NCBI GenBank assembly: GCA_946811695.1
Contig: OX328126.1
Location: forward strand, 8,198,197-8,262,196
DNA: 64,000 nt
Direction of reading: 5' to 3'
DNA from: Gonocerus acuteangulatus
Taxonomy: Eukaryota > Arthropoda > Insecta > Hemiptera > Coreidae
Shown piece by piece: positions 57,604-64,000 of the stretch (position 1 is the first letter of the stretch; each line of letters starts with the position of its first letter). Below the pieces are notes generated by a model. That model was given only the letters and a program-made list of their open reading frames with translations. It had not been told where the DNA came from and searched no databases. Position numbers and translations under genes: made by a program.

Positions 57604-58388
57604 AAAAGCTGGTAACACACTTTTCATGAAGTGTTTTATGCACCCTGAAAGTTTGCTATAATGTACCTGTTTGGTAGATAAGAAGGTAAATATGTGTTTT
57701 CTGGACATACCTTTCAACATCAGATACTGTGCATAAGGGAAAGCTGTTAAACAAATTAGACCAAAAATAGTGATTTTTTCAGAAGCCAACAATTTTAAAT
57801 GCAAAATTAAGGCAATTCTATAATGAATAATAAATAAGGCAGACAATTTTAACATTTTAAAATGAAAAATAAAAATTGTTTTTATTGTAATATTAAATGA
57901 GAGTTTTATTTACGCTGTCATTTAAACCGGAACAGCTGTACAAGATCATGTGAGCAAGAGCCAATGAGATGGAACAACCATAACTGCGCGGTGTTCTCAC
58001 TCACTCTTACAACATGCAACATTTATTGTCATGTTTCCTGATAATTAAACCCCACAAAATTGTCTTATAGATCGCAGCGTGAATAAAGCACTTCATTTAA
58101 TATATAAAATAAAAACTAGGTACTTTTTTTCATTTACATGTTTACCCCCTTAAAAAGTGTCTGCCTTATTTATTATCCATTATAAAATTGCCTTATGTTG
58201 CATTTTTTTTTACATTAATGATAGTTGGTTTCTGAATAAAACACTATTTTTGGGCATTATTTTGCTGCACCTTTACCCTAAGCATTGATAAGTCTAGACA
58301 ACCTTCTTATCTACCCTAGAGGTACATTTTAGCAAAATTTCAAGGTGCATAAAACATTTCATGAAAATTGCGTTACCAGAGCTCTTGG
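57604..58388. mobile_element. foldback element with long inverted repeats (family F2), copy 2
   Basis: AGCTGGTAACACACTTTTCA, TGAAGTGTTTTATGCACC and ATAAGAAGGTAAATATGTG on the left; ACAACCTTCTTATCTACCCT, TCAAGGTGCATAAAACATTT and GCGTTACCAGAGCTC on the right. The interior (GGAACAGCTGTACAAGATCA, CCACAAAATTGTCTTATAGA) matches copy 1 at 25152-26004. It lies in a wingless intron about 100 bp upstream of the exon acceptor. Confidence 0.85.
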
Positions 58389-58921
58389 GCTATAAAAACT
58401 TGCTCCTATTGAGAGTTATTCTAAAGTTTCTCTTTGTACACTTCAACTTCACCCAGTGATGCTCCCCGAAGCTCATGGAACCCTAAGCTTATTGAGAGAC
58501 CACCAAGAACCCCCCCCCACTAGAAACACCGGCCGAGCAGAAACACAAACACCAAGGAGACTCCGCTTTTCAGAGTCCCCGGTTCAAACATCACCATTCA
58601 GAATCTCTTGCTCTCAAGAGTTCCCTCTCGTTTGATTTAGGCTAATTAATTAACTCCCTATTAAATTATTATGCCAGGAATATTACATTTAATTGACTTC
58701 TCTTTTTTATTTGTAAAGGTTTTAATTTTCGGAAAACTTTTAATTTTTTTGCTACTTTGAAAAAGTTATACATTTTCCTAATTCCAAAAGTTTTTATATA
58801 CCTAAATGAGATCAAAGCAAAATTCTGCCTAAATGGTTAAAATGAATAAAGTCCAGAAAGGGTGTTTTTTACTTTTACTTTGTGTTCTTCCTTTGAGAAA
58901 ATGTAATTAGAATTAAATAGT
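58389..58921. other. unassigned intron sequence
   Basis: Nothing recognised. A C-run lies at 58509-58518. Confidence 0.3.
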
Positions 58922-59085
58922 ATGGGCCCAGAGGGGCAGAAACTGTAGGACAATACTATGCTCCGGCCGCCTGATTTTTCCCTTTGCAGGTACCCACGAA
59001 TTAATTAATTAAAGGATGGGTGAGCCTAGGGACGATGTTGAACCCAAAATCCACCCATCGAACGAAGACGCTAGAAGAGTGTTCG
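58922..59085 (-). mobile_element. partial SINE family 2
   Basis: Plus strand reads GGGCCCAGAGGGGCAGAAAC, ACTATGCTCCGGCCGCCTGA and GAACGAAGACGCTAGAAGA; the tRNA head is missing. Confidence 0.8.
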
Positions 59086-59250
59086 TTAGCAGAGAGTGTG
59101 TGTATATATAAATATATATATATATATTTGTATATGAACTCAATAGCAATCTGGAGACCACTTTTTAAATAATAATGATTAATATTGGAGTTAAAAAAGA
59201 AAGAGTCAAGAATGAAATATTGGAAGCGCTGTAAGAATCAGCCAAGCGAG

Positions 59251-59312
59251 TCCGCGCAATCTACCTCTGCGCCGCGCAATCTACCTCTGCGCCGCGCAAT
59301 CTACCTCTGCGC
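59251..59312. repeat. 20-bp triplication
   Basis: CGCAATCTACCTCTGCGCCG occurs three times in direct succession. Confidence 0.93.
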
Positions 59313-59447
59313 CGCATATTTCTCCCCAAGACGTTTTATAGCTATTTCTGATCAACCTCGTTTGTCTCTACTAATAGGCCTTGAATTTTAAACTAAGCTA
59401 CAGGCGGATAACCCTAGTCTAAGCAACTCGCGCATCCTCTTAGGAAG

Positions 59448-59870
59448 GATAGTATCACATTCATGACCATATGGCACACTAGGGAGATAATGTGGTCAGT
59501 ACTATGCTCCGGCCGCCTTATTTTCCCCTTGCTGCTTCGACTTCTAGGGTAATTAGCACCAAGTTAACCATCAATGAATTATTTAAAGGCTGTGTTGGCC
59601 TAAGGATGGTCAGGGAGGCCGAATGCAACCCATGAACGAAGACACCAGAAAATAATATATAAAATATATATAGTGCTTGCTCTTTTTTTTTTTTTTTTCC
59701 TTCAAAACGTACCCCTTTTAGAAGGCCGTTTATTGCACTACATGTATCATACAAGGTAGTATATCACATGTATGTTTTTCTTCTTCTTATCTTAGTTATT
59801 TTTGTTTCCTTTAGTATTTTAGTTATGAAGTAAGTTATTGCTTGCTCGGGATTTGAACTTATATATATAA
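59448..59870 (-). mobile_element. SINE family 2 carrying a nested retroinsertion
   Basis: Plus strand ATGGCACACTAGGGAGATAA through GGTCAGGGAGGCCGAATGCA to TAGTGCTTGCTC, then an insert (59683-59839), then GCTTGCTCGGGATTTGAACT. The SINE head beyond GGGATTTGAAC is lost into a short TA tract. Confidence 0.88.
59683..59839 (-). mobile_element. short retroposed insert with 8-bp duplication
   Basis: 157 bp inside the SINE, bounded by direct GCTTGCTC at 59675-59682 and 59840-59847. It begins on the plus strand with a T-run of about 18 (a poly(A) tail on the minus strand). Source sequence not recognised. Confidence 0.8.
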
Positions 59871-59920
59871 CTTATAAATTTATTGTGTAGATGGAGATAG
59901 TTAGCCGCTGTAGAGATACG

Positions 59921-60187
59921 AAGACAGGTATAGTTGGGATTCGGCTAGGAGAAAAACGTCAGACTTTCAAAAAGAAATCTGTATTTTGGACGTTTCGACT
60001 GCAACAATGGCAGCCTTCTTCTACCATGGTTACCTAAGTTGTCCTCGAGGTCTTCCTCCCTCCCCCCTAGGCATTCTCTAGTGCTGAAGAAGGCTGCCAT
60101 TGTTGCAGTCGAAACGTCCAAAATACAGATTTCTTTTTGAAAGTCTGACGTTTTTCTCCTAGCCGAATCCCAACTATACCTGTCTTC
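59921..60187. mobile_element. family P foldback, most intact copy
   Basis: Arms 59921-60021 and 60085-60187 are nearly perfect inverted repeats of about 100 bp (AAGACAGGTATAGTTGGGAT outermost, GCAACAATGGCAGCCTTCTT innermost) around a 63-bp loop. Outward, GATGGAGATAGTTAGCCGCT follows to a TA-rich edge. Confidence 0.92.
60084..60119 (+). ncRNA. hammerhead-like hairpin, ACGT type
   Basis: CTGAAGA, A, GGCTGC-CATTGTT-GCAGTC (6 pairs including one G-T), GAAA, CGTC, C. The left-arm partner has lost the CTGA (it reads TAGAAGA), so only the right arm keeps the full motif. Confidence 0.4.
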
Positions 60188-60452
60188 TTATAAATTTATT
60201 TTTTATATAAATGAACCTAAGAAACATTAAACGGCCCGAGTTAGGCAGGCACTTAAGTTTCCAGAAAGTAATAACTTGCTTTGTATTTAAGTTTACTGCC
60301 TCTATCCTTTAGAATCATTGTAAGTTTTGTTTCTTATATTATATATCATGAAGATTAGATTGTTAGCCGTCGAGGTGATAAGCAATCAGGGTATAGTTGG
60401 GATTCGGCTAAGAAAACATCAATTCGATTTTCGTAAAAAAAATCTATATTCA

Positions 60453-60487
60453 GGACGTTTCGGCTACTCTATGGTAGCCTTCGTCAG
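60453..60487 (-). ncRNA. hammerhead-like hairpin, ACGT type
   Basis: Minus strand CTGACGA, A, GGCTAC-CATAGA-GTAGCC (perfect), GAAA, CGTC. The N7 position is C here versus T in the 32926 copy, a change tolerated in real hammerheads; the stem is unchanged. Confidence 0.4.
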
Positions 60488-60522
60488 ATAAAATGATAAG
60501 AAACATAGAAAAAAACAGAAAT

Positions 60523-60736
60523 AATACACAGAAAAGGGGTCTCCCGTGGACTAATGGCTAGCGCCTTGGATTCATAAGCGGGAGATGGTGGGTTCGATTC
60601 CCAACCTCCGGCAGGAATTTTATCATCCCACGGCTCGCTAGTGAAATTCCTCGCTACACCCTGGATGTCGGCGCTAATGACCTAGATGTATATGTGCCGT
60701 AAAAAAAAAAAAGAAAAAAAAAAAATACACAGAAAA
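60523..60736 (+). mobile_element. SINE family 1 with 13-bp target duplication
   Basis: Element 60536-60723: GGGGTCTCCCGTGGACTAAT head, A box TGGACTAATGGCTAG, B box GGGTTCGATTCCC, body to TATATGTGCCGT and an A-rich tail. Direct AATACACAGAAAA at 60523-60535 and 60724-60736. Reference copy for the family. Confidence 0.96.
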
Positions 60737-60954
60737 AAAGGTTTATCAGTAAGATAAATGACAGGTCTATAAATACAATTCAACTTATTATAAAAGAACA
60801 ATTTTTTGTTAAATTATTAGAACAATTATGTTATTAATAAACAGGTAAAGTGAACATTATAGAAATTAGTACTAGAAAATCAATAGAAACATAAAATCCC
60901 AACTTTTCCCTGTTTGCTTATATTATGTATGTTTGGAAGAGTTTGTGTCTTTCA

Positions 60955-61740
60955 GGAACATGAGAAAGTTTTGATGATCGGTTTTTGACTTCGTAACTTT
61001 GTTTGGGCTGGATAGGAGATGAACATATCAAAAGTCCTCGCCCGTAGCCTTTGTGCCGAGGGGGGGGGGGGGGGGAGGGGGGTTTAGAAAGTCCCATTTT
61101 TTGGGTTTTCACTTATATCTCCAAAACCGTGGGTCCCTTTTGATACGTTCACCTCCTAACTAGCCGAAACAAAGTTATGAAGTTAAAAATTGTGTTCTAA
61201 ATATTTCCATCTATAAATCTTAGTTACCTGGACTATTAGTCGCTAAATTTCAAATTTCACGATGAACACTGAAATTATTTTTACGTTTGAAGGAAAAAAA
61301 TAAAATAGCAAAGTAATATATATTATTGAAGGGAATGCAATACTCTACAACCCTATAACCGTTATTTATTTTTTGGGTTCATCGTTGAAGAGTTATCCTC
61401 TTCAAAAAGGGGGGAAAATATGCGGCGAATGGGTTTTTCCCCAAAATGACCGACTTTCAAGAGCGGATATTTCGAAACCTAATGATATCTCGAAAAACTT
61501 TATAGAATAAAACTTCTAGACAATTTTATCAGCTTTCATTTGTTATAGAATAGTCATGTCGCTAGGACGCAGAGTTTCCGAGATATAAGTGAAAACCCGA
61601 AAAATTGGACCTTCTAAACCCTCCCCCCCTCACCCCGGCATAAAGGCTACGGGCGAGGACTTTTGATGTGTTTACCTCCTATCCAGCCCAAACGAAGTTA
61701 CGAAGTCAAAAATTGTGATCGGTTCTTCTCGAAAACTACA
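60955..61740. mobile_element. foldback element (family F3)
   Basis: The left arm (about 60970-61200: GATCGGTTTTTGACTTCGTA, GGGCTGGATAGGAG, AAAAGTCCTCGCCCGTAGCC, GGGTTTTCACTTATATCTCC) is mirrored at about 61530-61720 (GGAGATATAAGTG-like, GGCTACGGGCGAGGACTTTT, CCTATCCAGCCC, TACGAAGTCAAAAATTGTGA). The spacer is about 330 bp. A 16-G run lies at 61059-61075, mirrored by a C-rich block at 61620-61632. Non-coding. Confidence 0.85.
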
Positions 61741-62030
61741 AATTGCATTGTTTCGGGTATGTTGTGTTTCTGCTTCTTGTGGTTGTATTAAGGACATTTT
61801 ATCATGTTACCTATGCGTAATGATATTTTCGAATCACATATGTTTAGGATGTCAAAGGTTTAGAGCTGTGAATCCTATTCTCAGTTTTCTTCACACAACT
61901 TCTTCCCATCTGGCGATCCGTTGAGCAGTTTTTACGATATCTGTATCATTTTTGGGCCCGCATATCTCAGTTACAAATCTCAGGAGGTTCCAATGTTCTT
62001 TTAAAACTATACCCAAATAAATGTTGATAT

Positions 62031-62301
62031 CTTCGATACAATTGCAAAGTATCGAAAGTAAACAAACGAATTTTTCATTTTAAATCTTTACTGATTGCTG
62101 TTGGACTGATGTTCGGCTAACTCTCGAATCTAAGTTGACTCAGTGAAAGGGAAAGTGACCACAGTCAAAAGGTAGAATCTGCCGACTATTTGACTGTCCA
62201 AAAGCAAAGTAATGAATAAAAACATCAAAAAAATAATGAATTAAAGTTTTTTCAATCTGGTGGAGATTTTTACATTCGATACTTTGCATTTGTATCGACG
62301 A
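62031..62301. mobile_element. TA-flanked MITE, copy 3, diverged
   Basis: CTTCGATACA at the left and TTTGTATCGACGA at the right, interior CTGCCGACTATTTGACTGTC and CAGTGAAAGGGAAAGTGACC. Same order as 17044-17295 (minus orientation) but with many substitutions. Confidence 0.75.
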
Positions 62302-62929
62302 TATCGTCTTTTGGAGAAATTTATTCGCGTATTTAAAAATATGCTGAAAAATTATTTAGGAAGTTAGGCATACATATATATAGAAAATTATGTTAATTGT
62401 ATATAATTTAAAGCCGTAAAGAGTGTCTTTTACTCAGCGGTCTTAAACTGAGACAAATTTTACGGACTTCAAATAAAGTAACAAGATTAATAGTTTCCGG
62501 TTTGTCTTCCTAATAATTTAAGCATCATAACGTCCGCCTATTTGCATCAAAGTGCATCTTAACCATCAGAGCTTTAAGTGCATAACGTCATAAAAGCACT
62601 CGAGTTGCGCATTCCGAACCAGCGTCCCCTCCCATGGTGTGGCCTATTCTAGAAATGTTGGGATTACCCGTACAGGTTCAGTAACCTGCTTAAAAGCAAG
62701 CTTAAAGCGGTAAGGTAGTTAATGCTTACTTGTGCATCGTTTTGCTGGGCCTTTATAATCGGCTATGTGGCCCTTATTCCGCTAGGGGTGGGGCCCTGAG
62801 CCACTCAAGTAGCTTACAACGGGAGATGGCAATCGACTCCACTCCAGAGATGAGTGGACAAATCCTTCTAAATTGGGGATGCACTCTTCAAACAATTTGT
62901 CAAAAACTTCTTCAAACCCCTAATCGATC

Positions 62930-62973
<44 letters not shown>

Positions 62974-63010
62974 AATCAAATTAAATTACCTACTTGTAAT
63001 TTTTATACTT
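62302..63010. other. unassigned intron sequence
   Basis: No exon recognised; (TA)n at 62934-62970. Confidence 0.3.
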
Positions 63011-63014
63011 ATAC

Positions 63015-63770
63015 TAGCTGTTCCTCGGCGCACAGTGGGGCCAAACGATTTTCGTGTTTCAAAAAAGTCTACAGTTTCCAAACCTCAACCGACTTCAACG
63101 ACATTTTTTTTAAATGAAAGCTAATTAAATTTGGAACAACTTTGTCTGGCCTGATTTTTGTTTTTTGTTTCCCCTGTTTATTAAATTAGGCGTAAATAAT
63201 TCGCAAAGTTTACAATTGAACATAAAATAATATTTTTTTTTATCTAACTTCATATAAGCACTGATATCGTTCAAATTAAACATTCAAATCCTGATTAGAA
63301 TTGGAAAAAATAAAAATGTATTTTCAAATCATTCAAAAATCTTTTAATTTCAATTAATCTGATTGTTGATTTTTTTTTTTTTTTCATTCTTTAGTGAAAT
63401 ATAGTATATATTTCTTTATTGATTATTACATCCTGTATATAAATACATCAGGTAATATGATTTATGATACAATATGAAGGTTCTGTGCTGAAGCCCTCCC
63501 AACTTCATCCTCGATTAACGCCAGAAAGACGCTCAGATGACGTTGAGAGGTGCCTACACAAGCTCCCTTCTGCTCCGACCAGTGGCTAGAGTCGAAGAGA
63601 GATCGGCAAGCCGCAAAAATGAACTAAAATAAAATTATTGAATTAAGATAAATTCACGTTTTGAAGATGTCAGTCTGATTTTATTCAGGTTTTGAACGAT
63701 ATCAGTGCTGATATTAAGTTAAATGAAAAATGTATAATATTACTGTATAATGTTCCCTGCTAAACTTTTG
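63015..63770. mobile_element. foldback element (family F1), copy 3, interrupted
   Basis: Left outer edge ACTAGCTGTTCCTCGGCGCA then CAGTGGGGCCAAACGATTTT. The left arm contains AACATTCAAATCCTGATTAG; the right arm contains ACGATATCAGTGCTGATATT and AAGTTAAATGAAAAA. The loop is split at about 63369-63625 by an element with a T-run at its left edge (poly(A) on the minus strand) and GATGACGTTGAGAGGTGCCT inside. Confidence 0.7.
63369..63625 (-). mobile_element. poly(A)-tailed insert of unknown family
   Basis: Interrupts the F1 foldback between GATTGTTGA and TTATTGAATTAAG. The T-run at 63370-63384 suggests minus-strand retroposition. The possible target duplication (TTGTTGA / TTATTGA) is imperfect. 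Confidence 0.5.
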
Positions 63771-64000
63771 TGAATTATTTTACCTAAATCAGTAAAGTTA
63801 GTCAGTTTTTGATCTCAAAAGTATGACGCTTAGGAGCTAAATAGCGTACGAACATATTCGATACATTGACCAAGTAATATATTTAAAAATGGTCTTATTC
63901 GATACTTTCTTTAAGGCATTAAAGGCTATTCTAAAAAGGCTAGAGTTTCGACAAGCCGTATCGTCTACAATCTAAGAGCAAAGTCTAGAATCTGAAAAAC

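Larger units (their letters stand above)
60350..60900 (-). repeat. family P repeat interrupted by a SINE
   Basis: ATCATGAAGATTAGATTGTTA, AGTTGGGATTCGGCTAAG, then the hairpin motif at 60453-60487, then the SINE at 60536-60723, then TTTATCAGTAAGATAAATGA. Paralogous to 32871-33170, which lacks the SINE. Confidence 0.85.
57509..64000 (-). other. upstream wingless intron (incomplete in window)
   Basis: No sequence for the expected preceding Wnt1 exon (the NRRWNCST region or the signal peptide) was found on the minus strand, so this is read as intron running past the window end. It is filled with foldbacks, SINEs and a MITE. Confidence 0.75.

Noticed and set aside
60536..60610. Functional tRNA gene
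   Set aside because: Promoter boxes are present, but the anticodon and acceptor arms do not fold properly and the unit is a repeated SINE with target duplication.

Overview
This is a gene-poor, repeat-dense stretch of a nuclear animal genome, almost certainly an arthropod and probably an insect. The evidence is one spliced wingless/Wnt1 gene, eukaryotic transposons (Helitron, mariner, Jockey-type LINE, tRNA-headed SINEs, MITEs) and a very large amount of tandem repeat DNA. The species cannot be named from the sequence. I see no bacterial operons, CRISPR arrays, rRNA genes or convincing functional tRNA genes.

The only confident protein-coding gene is the 3' part of wingless (Wnt1) on the minus strand. 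Its last three coding exons lie at 57207-57508, 51617-51925 and 50384-50572. They have consensus splice sites, a continuous reading frame and a stop at 50384-50386. Together they encode the last 265 residues, including the lipidated-serine motif and the cysteine-rich C-terminus. The 5' exons (signal peptide and N-terminal Wnt region) were not found and should lie beyond position 64000. Everything left of about 50380 is 3' UTR or intergenic, and everything right of 57508 is upstream intron.

Layout. 1-6 kb: a 47-bp satellite of about 125 units. 6-13 kb: a dead mariner, a Helitron remnant with a helicase fragment, a short complete Helitron-like element, and 144-bp, 27-bp and 52-bp arrays. 13.5-16 kb: 46-bp and 31-bp arrays. 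17-31 kb: a TA-flanked MITE, SINEs, a 1.2-kb palindrome, long foldback elements, and two head-to-head Helitron-like elements, one carrying an 852-bp pure tetranucleotide tract. 31-45 kb: further foldbacks, SINEs and MITEs, 165-bp, 16-bp and 92-bp arrays, and a 1.1-kb terminal-inverted-repeat transposon with a transposase remnant. 45-49 kb: a 279-bp higher-order repeat followed by a Jockey-type LINE with target-site duplication. 50-64 kb: the wingless exons, with introns full of SINEs, foldbacks and a 50-bp minisatellite.

The most interesting unexplained signal is a set of hairpins in at least three unrelated repeat contexts. Each has the layout CTGANGA, one extra base, stem-loop, GAAA, then a short self-complementary stretch and a TH dinucleotide. 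This closely resembles a hammerhead ribozyme core of the kind reported in Penelope-like elements, but the consistent extra nucleotide departs from the canonical core, so catalysis is a hypothesis only. Two loci also preserve natural before/after pairs of retroposon insertion (SINE at 60536, LINE at 48185), with the uninterrupted paralogue elsewhere in the window.
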